Below are positions 1 to 8,462 of a DNA stretch of 64,000 nucleotides, one piece after another. The stretch is from positions 1 through 64,000 of the forward strand of contig JAGWTH010000010.1 of NCBI GenBank assembly GCA_028868995.1, in the 5' to 3' direction. The DNA comes from Burkholderiales bacterium (GTDB lineage Bacteria; Pseudomonadota; Gammaproteobacteria; Burkholderiales; Burkholderiaceae_C). Position 1 is the first letter of the stretch; each line of letters starts with the position of its first letter. The translations under genes were made by a program, and so were the position numbers. Under the pieces are notes generated by a model, which saw only the letters and a list, made by a program, of their open reading frames with translations, did not search any database and was not told the DNA's origin.

Positions 1-123
1 TCGTGTACCTCGGCTCACGGTTTACGCTCCACGCTTCCTCCCCACGCTCGGTCGCCCTCGCGCAGTTGCGCTTCACTTGCCTCGCTGTGGCCAGCTCGGC
101 CGGGGACTTGCACCCCGAAGATC

Positions 124-175
124 GCGCCCATGCTGGGCGCACAAGCGAAGCGCCGCATCCGCGGCGCTTTTTTTT
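124..175 (+). terminator. Tandem hairpins: GCGCCCA-TGC-TGGGCGC (124-140), then AGCGCCGC-ATCC-GCGGCGCT plus T-run (149-175)
   Basis: Perfect inverted repeats; the second is followed directly by a T-run, as in an intrinsic terminator. Confidence 0.7.
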
Positions 176-191
176 CGCCGAGAATCCTCCC

Positions 192-1241
192 ATGGCGAAC
201 GTGCTGCTGATCGAGGACGACGAGGCCCAGAGATTCGTGGCCCGTTTCGCATTGAAGAAGGCCGGCCACGAGGTCCGCGAGGCCGCCGACGGCCCGGCGG
301 GCCTGGACGCGGCGCGCCAGCAGCGCCCCGACGTCATTGTGTGCGACGTGATGATGCCCGGCATGACCGGCTACGACGTCCTCTCGCAGCTGCGTGCCGA
401 CCCGGGCCTGGCCACGGTGCCGGTCGTCCTGCTGACCGCCATGTCCGAGCGCCAGCACATGCGCCAGGGCATGACCGCCGGCGCCGACGACTACCTGACC
501 AAGCCCTACCGCCCCGACGAGCTGTGCGCCGCCGTCGACGCCGTGATGGCCCGCCGGCAGGTGCAGGAGGAGGCTTTCCGCAGCTCGGTGTCGGGGCTGG
601 TGGAAAGCGCGCTGGAGCGGCAGAAGGAAGTGCTGGGCCGCCAGTACGAGAACCAGCTGCAGCGCGAGATCAACAAGCGCTGGACCCAGGCCAACCGCGC
701 CACCGACCTGCACTATGCCCGTGCCTTCCTGCTGCTGGCCGACCTGATCGGGCCGCAGGCGGACGACGGTGAGGCGAACCTTGCCGAGCGCGTGAAGCAG
801 GCGCAGCAGGCGGCTCGCGACACCCTGTACCTGTTCGGCGCCACCCAGGTGCTGCCCTACGGGCCCGAGATCATGGCGGTGTTCGAGGCCGACCGCGACA
901 CCCTCACCACGCCGGCCGAGATCCGCGTGCTGCGCGCGGCCCTGGCCCTGGCCCGCGGCGTGCCGCGCGAACGGCCCGTCTCGGTGGCCCTGCATGCCGG
1001 CGCGGTGGCGCTGGTGGCGGTGACCGACGGCCTGCACGGCGACCAGGGCCACGCCCTGGTGCCCGGCGAAGCCGTCAACGCCGTGGCGGCGCTGGAAGAC
1101 GCCTCGGCGGAAAACGGCTGGCGCATCGCCGCCACCGCCGCCATGGCCCAGGCCCTGGACGGCCAGGTCCGGCTGGGACGCCAGGCGCGCACCCGGCGCG
1201 GTGACGACGCCTTCGAGGTGGTGGGCATCGCCGACGCCTGA
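192..1241 (+). CDS. Response regulator: N-terminal REC plus C-terminal degenerate class III cyclase-like domain
   Basis: MANVLLIEDDE...VIVCDVMMPGMTGYD...LLTAMS...KPY receiver motifs; C-term LHAGAVALVAVTDG..ALVPGEAVNAVAALE resembles the cyclase fold; true start at 192, not at ORF start 3. Confidence 0.85.
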   Translation: MANVLLIEDDEAQRFVARFALKKAGHEVREAADGPAGLDAARQQRPDVIVCDVMMPGMTGYDVLSQLRADPGLATVPVVLLTAMSERQHMRQGMTAGADDYLTKPYRPDELCAAVDAVMARRQVQEEAFRSSVSGLVESALERQKEVLGRQYENQLQREINKRWTQANRATDLHYARAFLLLADLIGPQADDGEANLAERVKQAQQAARDTLYLFGATQVLPYGPEIMAVFEADRDTLTTPAEIRVLRAALALARGVPRERPVSVALHAGAVALVAVTDGLHGDQGHALVPGEAVNAVAALEDASAENGWRIAATAAMAQALDGQVRLGRQARTRRGDDAFEVVGIADA

Positions 1242-1256
1242 GGGCCGCCCCCCGCG

Positions 1257-1523
1257 TCAGTGGTTCAGGACGAACACCATCCCGAGGAAGCCGACCGACA
1301 GCGTGCGGTCGCCCGCGGTGGTGTAGGAAGCCACCCCCACCGAATGGTAGTTGGAGGCGAAGGCCGCCAGGGCCCCGAGGCCGAACACCTGGGCGACCTG
1401 GCTGCGTTCCCCGATCGCCTCGCGGATGCGCTGCCGATGCCGTTCGGGCGAGGGATTCAGGACCACCGCCAGCAGCAGCACGCCCGCCAGGACGGCGACG
1501 GTGGTCAGGAACTTCTTGCTCAT
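1257..1523 (-). CDS. Small hypothetical secreted/membrane protein
   Basis: MSKKFLTTVAVLAGVLLLAVVLNPSPERHR..., N-terminal hydrophobic segment. Confidence 0.6.
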   Translation of the reverse strand: MSKKFLTTVAVLAGVLLLAVVLNPSPERHRQRIREAIGERSQVAQVFGLGALAAFASNYHSVGVASYTTAGDRTLSVGFLGMVFVLNH

Positions 1524-1545
1524 GGAATCTCCGTGAATGGATGAA

Positions 1546-1992
1546 TCAGGCCGCGGCGCCGAAGGCGCCTCGATGGCGGGCGACATAGTCGGCCAGCCGG
1601 GTCCACACCGAGGCGTCGCCGCTGACCGCCGCGCTCAGCCGGGAGAACTCCCCTGCGGCGTCCTGCCGCAGCTTCTCCAGCCACAGCTGCCGCAGTTCCT
1701 CGAACAGGTGCGGCTCCTCGAAGGGGAACATCCGCGCGGTGGCCTCGATGCACGACGCCGCCGCGTCGGCGCCGATGCGCCGGTAGGCGTCCGCGAACCA
1801 GGCATACGGAGGGTTGTTCGGGAAGTCCGCCTCATAGAAGAACTCGAGGCCGCCGGTGTCGATGATGCCCTGGGCCGACTCGATCAGCAGCAGCGTCTGC
1901 AGCGGCACCGGCAGCGCCGCGACGTCGCCGCCGGCGGCCTGCAGGCACTCGATGGCGTAGTCGTAGGGCTGGCCGAGGGGGGAACTGGACAT
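1546..1992 (-). CDS. DUF4375 (DMP19-like) domain protein
   Basis: MSSSPLGQPYDYAIECL...GGLEFFYEADFPN. Confidence 0.6.
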   Translation of the reverse strand: MSSSPLGQPYDYAIECLQAAGGDVAALPVPLQTLLLIESAQGIIDTGGLEFFYEADFPNNPPYAWFADAYRRIGADAAASCIEATARMFPFEEPHLFEELRQLWLEKLRQDAAGEFSRLSAAVSGDASVWTRLADYVARHRGAFGAAA

Positions 1993-2053
1993 GGCGCGAG
2001 GTCTGCGGGTTCGCCCCGGCGCGAGGCACGGGGCACGAGTCGGCGTCGATGGC

Positions 2054-2362
2054 CTATTCGACCAGCTTTCCCAGCGCGTTGTCCACCACCAGCGGCGTTT
2101 CGAAGTAGCGGATGCGCGGCTCGCTGCCGTAGGCCGCACGGATGCGTTGCCGCCAGGCGTCGTCGTGCGCGGCCTCGGCGGACGCGCGGTCCAGCCACAG
2201 GTAGAAGGCGCCGGCCTGGCCGGCCTGCTCGTCGAATACGAAGGTCTTGCGCACCAGCCTCGGCTCGCGCTGCCAGCGCGGGGCCACTTCGTGCATGCCG
2301 GCGACGACTTCCTCCCGCGAAATGCCTTGCGGGAGGTCGAACAGGACGTACTCGGTGATCAT
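2054..2362 (-). CDS. Small YdhR/monooxygenase-like protein
   Basis: MITEYVLFDLPQGISREEVVAGMHEVAPRW..., ~100 aa. Confidence 0.5.
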   Translation of the reverse strand: MITEYVLFDLPQGISREEVVAGMHEVAPRWQREPRLVRKTFVFDEQAGQAGAFYLWLDRASAEAAHDDAWRQRIRAAYGSEPRIRYFETPLVVDNALGKLVE

Positions 2363-2435
2363 GGGTGGATTATGGAGGCCGGACGGCACCGACCGGTCGC
2401 ACCGCGCGGGCCACGGCGGCGCCGGCCGGGCCGCA

Positions 2436-3338
2436 TCAGCGCTGCGCCCGGTCCTTGGCGTTCTGCGCCTCGATGCGCTCGCGGGCGGCCTGCCAGTCGG
2501 CTTCGCTCCAGTCGCGCAGCTCGTAGAAGTTGCCGCCGGTGGCCAGCGCGTTGCCGCCGTCCATCATGATGCTCTGGCCGGTGAGCCAGTCGCACTGCCC
2601 CGGCGCCATCAGGAACGCGGCCAGGTTCTGCAACTCGCCCATCTGCCCGGGACGGGCCATGGGGTTGCGCTCGCGGCTGCGCGCGCCCGGTTCCTCGCCG
2701 GGATTGAGGCGCTTGCTCATGCCCTCGGTGGGAATCTCGCCGGGGCCGACCGCGTTCAGGCGGATGCCGAAGCGCGCCCACTCCACCGCCAGCGACTTGG
2801 TCATCACGTCGATCCCCGCCTTGCTCATCGCCGACGGAACGACGTAGGGACTGCCGTTGTCGACCCAGGTGGTGATGATGCTCATCACGTTGCGGTACGG
2901 CCGCTGCGGCGTCCACCGGCCCGAACGCGCCTCGTCCACCCAGCGCTTGCCGACCGCCTGGGTCACGTAGAAGGTGCCGTGGAAGACGATGTTGGCGACG
3001 GCGTCGAAGCCGCGCGGCGACAGGCTCTCGGTGGGCGCGATGAAGTTGCCGGCGGCGTTGTTCACCAGGCCGGTGAGGCCGCCGCCGTCCCACAGCGCCT
3101 GCACCATCTCCTCCACCGCCTGCGCCACCCGGATGTCGACGCCGAAGGTGTCGATGCGCCGGCCGGGGAACTGCGCGCGCCAGGCCTCGGCGGTTTCGTC
3201 GCAGACCGCCTTGCGGCGGCCGCAGATCGCGACGTCGGCGCCCAGCGCCAGGAAGCGTTCGGCCATCGCGCGGCCCAGGCCGGTGCCGCCGCCGGTGACC
3301 AGGATGCGCTGGCCGGCGAACAGTTGCGGTGCGTACAT
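2436..3338 (-). CDS. SDR family oxidoreductase, 2,4-dienoyl-CoA reductase-like
   Basis: ILVTGGGTGLGRAMAERF; NNAAGNF; PSAMSKAGIDVMTKSLAVEW. Confidence 0.8.
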   Translation of the reverse strand: MYAPQLFAGQRILVTGGGTGLGRAMAERFLALGADVAICGRRKAVCDETAEAWRAQFPGRRIDTFGVDIRVAQAVEEMVQALWDGGGLTGLVNNAAGNFIAPTESLSPRGFDAVANIVFHGTFYVTQAVGKRWVDEARSGRWTPQRPYRNVMSIITTWVDNGSPYVVPSAMSKAGIDVMTKSLAVEWARFGIRLNAVGPGEIPTEGMSKRLNPGEEPGARSRERNPMARPGQMGELQNLAAFLMAPGQCDWLTGQSIMMDGGNALATGGNFYELRDWSEADWQAARERIEAQNAKDRAQR

Positions 3339-3402
3339 GCGGTCTCCTCGCGGGCGACACCCGCTGCGCCGCACTGTAGCAGCCGGACCCGCCCCGACCC
3401 GG

Positions 3403-4587
3403 TCAGCCGCGGCCGATCAGGGCGGCGGCATGGCGCGCGATCATCCGCTCCTCGTCGGTCGGGATCACCCAGGCCGCCACGCGGCTGCCGGGGGTGCTGA
3501 TGCGGGGGCCGTTCCGGTCGTTGGCCTCGGGGTCGAGCGCCACGCCCAGCCAGGCGGCATCCTCGCACACGCGCCGGCGGATGGCCGCCGCGTGCTCGCC
3601 GATGCCGGCCGTGAAGACGATCGCGTCCAGCCCGCCCAGCGCCGCGGCGAGCGAGCCCAGTTCGCGCCCGATGCGGTAGACGAACAGGTCGATCGCGGTG
3701 CCCGCGCGCGGGTCGGCGCTGGCCTGCAGCGTCCGCATGTCGCTGGAGATGCCCGACACGCCCAGCAGGCCCGACTCGTTGTAGACCATGCTCTCGACGG
3801 CGCGCACGTCCATGCCGCGCTGGTCGATGAGATACAGCACCACGCCCGGGTCGAGCGCCCCGCAGCGGGTGCCCATGGGCAGGCCGTCGACGGCGGTGAA
3901 GCCCATGGTGGTGGCGACGCTGCGCCCGCCCCGCAGCGCGCACATGCTGGCGCCGTTGCCCAGGTGCATGACCACCGTGCGCCCGCCGGCGGCCCGCCCG
4001 TCGAAGCGCGGCAGCACCGACGCGATGTATTCGTAGGACAGGCCGTGGAAGCCATAGCGCCGCACCCCCTCGGCATGCAGCCGCGCCGGCAGCGCGAACC
4101 GCTGTGCCGCATCCGGGTTGCCGCGGTGGAAGGCCGTGTCGAAGCAGGCCACCTGGGGCAGCCCGGGCTGCCGCCGCAGCAGCAGCCGGATCGGCGCGAG
4201 GTTGTGCGGCTGGTGCAGCGGCGCCAGCGGCACGAGCTGCTCCAGCGACGCGAGGAGGTCCGCGGTCACCCGCACGGGCCGGGCGTGGTCCAGGCCGCCA
4301 TGCACCACGCGGTGCCCCATGGCGACCAGCCGGCCGCCGCCCAGGTGCTGCTGCGCATAGGGCAGGAGGTAGTCCAGGGCCGTCTCGTGGTCGAGATGCG
4401 CCCCCCCGTCCCAGGACTTCTCCTCCAGCACCCGACCGGCCGCGTCCTTCGCCACGAAGCGCGGGCTGGTGGTCAACCCCTCCACCACGCCATGCAGGGT
4501 CAGCTCCAGGCCTTCATCGCGCAGCAGGAACAGCGAGTACTTGATGCTGGAGGAGCCGGAATTGAGGACCGCGATCGCGTCGCTCAT
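3403..4587 (-). CDS. ackA: Acetate kinase
   Basis: MSDAIAVLNSGSSSIKYSLF; GHRVVHGG; MHLGNGASMCA; FTAGIGEHAAAIR. Confidence 0.92.
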   Translation of the reverse strand: MSDAIAVLNSGSSSIKYSLFLLRDEGLELTLHGVVEGLTTSPRFVAKDAAGRVLEEKSWDGGAHLDHETALDYLLPYAQQHLGGGRLVAMGHRVVHGGLDHARPVRVTADLLASLEQLVPLAPLHQPHNLAPIRLLLRRQPGLPQVACFDTAFHRGNPDAAQRFALPARLHAEGVRRYGFHGLSYEYIASVLPRFDGRAAGGRTVVMHLGNGASMCALRGGRSVATTMGFTAVDGLPMGTRCGALDPGVVLYLIDQRGMDVRAVESMVYNESGLLGVSGISSDMRTLQASADPRAGTAIDLFVYRIGRELGSLAAALGGLDAIVFTAGIGEHAAAIRRRVCEDAAWLGVALDPEANDRNGPRISTPGSRVAAWVIPTDEERMIARHAAALIGRG

Positions 4588-4603
4588 GGCCTTCGCCCGC
4601 GCC

Positions 4604-5539
4604 TCACTGGACGGCCTTCGCGATCGTCTCCCGGCGCCCATGCGCCACCAGCACGGCGACCGCGCAGGAAGCGAGCCGCGCCGTCACGGAGTCGGCACGG
4701 CTGGTCAGGATGACGGGGACCTTGGCGCCCATGACGATGCCCGCCGCATCGGCGCCGGCCAGGAAGGTGAGGCTCTTGGCCAGCATGTTGCCCGCCTCCA
4801 GGTCCGGGACGATCAGCACGTTGGCGCGGCCCGCCACCGGCGAGGCGATCTTCTTGATCGCCGCGGCCTGCAGGTTGATGGCGTTGTCCAGCGCCAGCGG
4901 TCCGTCCAGGATGCCGCCCGTGATCTGGCCCCGGTCGGCCATCTTGCACAGCGCCGCCGCCTCGACGGTGGACGGCACCTTGGGATTGACGGTCTCCGTC
5001 GCCGACAGGATCGCCACGCGCACCTCGCCGAGCCCGAGCGCGTGGCCGAGGTCGATCGCGTTCTGCACGATGTCGACCTTCTCCTCCAGGGTGGGCGCGA
5101 TGTTCACGGCCGCGTCGGACACGATCAGGGGCATGTCGTAGGCCGGAACGTCCATCACGAAGCAGTGGCTGATGCGCCGGGCGGTGCGCAGGCCGTCCTC
5201 GTGGGCGACCACGGCCGCCATCAGTTCGTCGGTGTGCAGGCTGCCCTTCATCAGGCACTCGGCCCGGCCCTCGCGCACCAGGCGCACCGCCTCCGCCGCC
5301 GACGCATGGCTGTGGGGGGTGTCGACGATCTCGTACCTGGAGATGTCCAGTCCCGCCTGGGCGGCCACGCCGCGGATGCGCGCGACCGGCCCGACCAGGA
5401 TGGGGGCGATGAGGCCCATCTGCGCCGCATCGACCGCCCCGGTCAGGGACGACTCGTCGCACGGGTGGGCCACCGCCGTCGGGATGGCGGGGAGCGCCCT
5501 GGCGCGCGCCAGCAGGCGCTCGTAGTTCTCGTGGCTCAT
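4604..5539 (-). CDS. Phosphate acetyl/butyryltransferase
   Basis: PILVGPVARIRGVA; DGPLALDNAINLQAAAIK; NVLIVPDLEAGNMLAKSLTFLAGADAAGIVMGAKVPVILTSRAD. Confidence 0.85.
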   Translation of the reverse strand: MSHENYERLLARARALPAIPTAVAHPCDESSLTGAVDAAQMGLIAPILVGPVARIRGVAAQAGLDISRYEIVDTPHSHASAAEAVRLVREGRAECLMKGSLHTDELMAAVVAHEDGLRTARRISHCFVMDVPAYDMPLIVSDAAVNIAPTLEEKVDIVQNAIDLGHALGLGEVRVAILSATETVNPKVPSTVEAAALCKMADRGQITGGILDGPLALDNAINLQAAAIKKIASPVAGRANVLIVPDLEAGNMLAKSLTFLAGADAAGIVMGAKVPVILTSRADSVTARLASCAVAVLVAHGRRETIAKAVQ

Positions 5540-5561
5540 GGCCGCATTGTCGGCGACTGCT

Positions 5562-7100
5562 TCAGAGATGCGGCGGCGTGACCTCCCAGTGCTGCATCAC
5601 GCGGTCCTGCGCGTCCACGCTCTCCAGCCGCACCCGGAAACCCCACAGGCGGGCCACGTGCTTCACCACCTCCTCGGCGCCGTTGTCCAGCGGCCGGTCG
5701 TTGTGGCGGATGTGGCGCAGCGTCAGCGAGCGGTCGCCGCGGGCGTTGACGTTCCACACCTGGATGTTGGGCTCGCGCCAGCCCAGGTCGTGCTGGCGCG
5801 ACAGGACTTCGCGCAGGCGGCGGTAGCCCTGCTCGTCGTGGATGGCCGAGACCTCCAGCTCCGGCTGGGTCGCGTCGTCCAGGATGGCGAACAGGCGCAG
5901 GTCGCGCATCAGCTTGGGCGAGAGGTACTGGCCGATGAAGCTCTCGTCCTTGAAGTGGCGCATCGCGTAGTCGAGCGTCTTGATCCAGTCGCTGCCGGCG
6001 ATGTCGGGGAACCACTCGCGGTCCTCGTCAGTCGGGTTCTGGCAGATGCGCCGGATGTCCGAGAACATCGCGAAGCCGAGCGCGTAGGGATTGATGCCGC
6101 TGTAGGCCGGATGCGTGACCGGCGGCTGGAACACGACGTTGGTGTGCGAGGACAGGATCTCCATCATGTAGCCGTCCGAGAGCAGACCCTCGTCGTACAT
6201 GGTGTTGAGCAGCGTGTAGTGCCAGAAGGTGGCCCAGCCCTCGTTCATCACCTGGGTCTGGCGCTGCGGGTAGAAGTACTGGGCGATCTTGCGCACGATG
6301 CGCACGATCTCGCGCTGCCAGGGCTCCAGCAGGGGCGCGTTCTTCTCGATGAAGTACAGGATGTTCTCCTGCGGCTCCTCGGGGAAGCGCTTGGCCTCCT
6401 TCTTGGCCTGCTTGCCCGCCTTGGTCGGCAGGGTGCGCCACAGGTCGTTGACCTGCTGCTGCAGGTAGGCCTCGCGGTCCTTGCGGCGGTTCTCCTCCTC
6501 CACCATGGAGATCTTCTGCGGCCGGCGGTAGCGGTCCACGCCGTAGTTCATCAGCGCGTGGCAGGCGTCCAGGGTCTGCTCCACCGCCTCGAGGCCGTGG
6601 CGCTCCTCGCATTCGGCGACGTAGCTCTTGGCGTAGACCAGGTAGTCGATGATCGAGCTGGCGTCCGTCCACATGCGGAACAGGTAGTTGCCCTTGAAAA
6701 AGGAGTTGTGGCCGAAGCAGGCGTGCGCCATCACCAGCGCCTGCATGGGCATCGTGTTCTCCTCCATGAGGTAGGCGATGCAGGGATCGGAGTTGATCAC
6801 GATCTCGTAGGCCAGACCCATGTGGCCGCGGCGGTAGCTCTTCTCGCTGGCGATGAAGTGCTTGCCGAAGGACCAGTGGCGGTAGTTCACCGGCATGCCC
6901 ACCGAGGCGTAGGCATCCAGCATCTGTTCGGCCGTGATCACCTCCAGCTGCGTCGGGTAGGTGTCCAGCCCGAAGCGCTCGGCCGTGCGGCGGATCGCCT
7001 GGAAGTAGGTCTCGATCAGCTCGAAATTCCAGTCGGACGGGTCCGGCAGGCGCCGGTTCTCGTCCTTGCGGGCGTCGGAGGGGTGGATCAGCAGTTCCAT
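5562..7100 (-). CDS. SpoVR family protein
   Basis: DWNFELIETYFQAIR..., HACFGHNSFFKGNYLF, NEGWATFWHY; adjacent to yeaH and prkA homologues. Confidence 0.92.
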   Translation of the reverse strand: MELLIHPSDARKDENRRLPDPSDWNFELIETYFQAIRRTAERFGLDTYPTQLEVITAEQMLDAYASVGMPVNYRHWSFGKHFIASEKSYRRGHMGLAYEIVINSDPCIAYLMEENTMPMQALVMAHACFGHNSFFKGNYLFRMWTDASSIIDYLVYAKSYVAECEERHGLEAVEQTLDACHALMNYGVDRYRRPQKISMVEEENRRKDREAYLQQQVNDLWRTLPTKAGKQAKKEAKRFPEEPQENILYFIEKNAPLLEPWQREIVRIVRKIAQYFYPQRQTQVMNEGWATFWHYTLLNTMYDEGLLSDGYMMEILSSHTNVVFQPPVTHPAYSGINPYALGFAMFSDIRRICQNPTDEDREWFPDIAGSDWIKTLDYAMRHFKDESFIGQYLSPKLMRDLRLFAILDDATQPELEVSAIHDEQGYRRLREVLSRQHDLGWREPNIQVWNVNARGDRSLTLRHIRHNDRPLDNGAEEVVKHVARLWGFRVRLESVDAQDRVMQHWEVTPPHL

Positions 7101-8398
7101 CAGGCCGTCCCTGCGGGTTGCTTCCTGAACAGGTCCCGGAACACCGGGAAGATCTGCGCGGGGGTGCAGATCTTCTGCATCGCGAAGTGCGGGTTGGCGT
7201 CACGCACCCGCGTGTACTCCTCCCACAGGTTCTGGTCCTCGTCGGCGACCTGCACGTAGGCGTAGTAGCGCACCAGCGGCAGGATCTTGTCGTCCAGCAG
7301 CTCGCGGCACTTGGAGGAGTCCTGCTGCCAGTTGTCGCCGTCGGAGGCCTGGGCGCCGTAGATGTTCCACTCGCTGCCCATGTAGCGCGCGCGGATGATG
7401 TCGTTCATCAGCGTGAGCGCGCTCGACACCACCGTCCCGCCGCTTTCGGTGGCGTGGAAGAATTCGTCCTCCGTCACTTCCGCCGCCTGGGTGTGGTGGC
7501 GGATGAAGACCACCTCGGTCTTCTCGTAGTGGCGCGTGAGGAACAGGTAGAGCAGGATGAAGAAGCGCTTGGCGAGGTCCTTGCGCTGTTCGTCCATGGA
7601 GCCCGAGACGTCCATCAGGCAGAACATCACCGCCTTGCTGGTGGGCTTGGGTTCGCGCACGCGGTTGCGGTAGCGCAGGTCGAAGGGGTCCAGGAAGGGC
7701 ACGCGCTTGAGCCGCTCGCGCAGTTCCGCCACCCGCTTGCGCAGCACCTCGACCTCGGGCGGCGGGCCTTCCGGGCGGCTCTCCAGGTCCGCCAGCTGCC
7801 GTTCGGCCTGCTTGAGCTCGGCGCGGGCGTCGCCGCCCATGGCGATGCGCCGGGCCAGGCCCACGCGCATCGAGCGCACCACGTGCAGGCTGGTGGGGTT
7901 GCCTTCCGAGACGAAGCCGGCGCGGCGCAGCTTCCACTCCGGCACGTCGGCCAGCAGCTGCGTGCGGATCAGGCGCGGCAGGGCGAGGTCGTCGAAGAAG
8001 TAGTTCATGAACTCTTCGCGCGAGATGCGGAAGACGAAGTCGTCCTCGCCCTGCCCGTCCGGCGAGGCCCCGCTGCCGCCGGAGCCGCCGCCGCCGCCCT
8101 GCGGCCGCTCGATGCGGTCGCCGCGCACGTACTCCTGGTTGCCCGGATGCACCATCTCGCGGCTGCCGCCGGGCGCGTGGCCGAAGATGGGCTCCGAGAC
8201 ATCGCGCTTGGGCAGCGTGATGTCCGCACCCTCCTCGATGTCGCGGATGCTGCGGTCGCCGACCGCCTTGCGCACGGCCTCCTTGATCTGCTCGCGGTAG
8301 CGGCGCAGGAACCTCTCCCGGTTGCCGATGGACTTGTTCTTGCCCGAAAGGCGCCGGTCGATGACCTGGTGGAGTTGCGACCGCTCGGAACTGCTCAT
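7100..8398 (-). CDS. YeaH/YhbH family protein (DUF444, VWA-like)
   Basis: LHQVIDRRLSGKNKSIGNRERFLRRYR; CLMDVSGSMDEQRKDLAKRFF. Confidence 0.92.
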   Translation of the reverse strand: MSSSERSQLHQVIDRRLSGKNKSIGNRERFLRRYREQIKEAVRKAVGDRSIRDIEEGADITLPKRDVSEPIFGHAPGGSREMVHPGNQEYVRGDRIERPQGGGGGSGGSGASPDGQGEDDFVFRISREEFMNYFFDDLALPRLIRTQLLADVPEWKLRRAGFVSEGNPTSLHVVRSMRVGLARRIAMGGDARAELKQAERQLADLESRPEGPPPEVEVLRKRVAELRERLKRVPFLDPFDLRYRNRVREPKPTSKAVMFCLMDVSGSMDEQRKDLAKRFFILLYLFLTRHYEKTEVVFIRHHTQAAEVTEDEFFHATESGGTVVSSALTLMNDIIRARYMGSEWNIYGAQASDGDNWQQDSSKCRELLDDKILPLVRYYAYVQVADEDQNLWEEYTRVRDANPHFAMQKICTPAQIFPVFRDLFRKQPAGTA

Positions 8399-8415
8399 AC
8401 GTCCTATCTCTTGTG

Positions 8416-8436
8416 GCGTCCCCCCGAGGGGGACGC
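8416..8436. repeat. Perfect 9-bp stem hairpin GCGTCCCCC-CGA-GGGGGACGC between prkA and yeaH homologues
   Basis: Inverted repeat read directly. Confidence 0.75.
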
Positions 8437-8462
8437 ACGGCAGGCACTAAGGAAGGGAGCCA

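Noticed and set aside
3-191. N-terminal extension of the response regulator ORF
   Set aside because: Contains hairpins and a terminator; REC domain begins at the ATG at 192.
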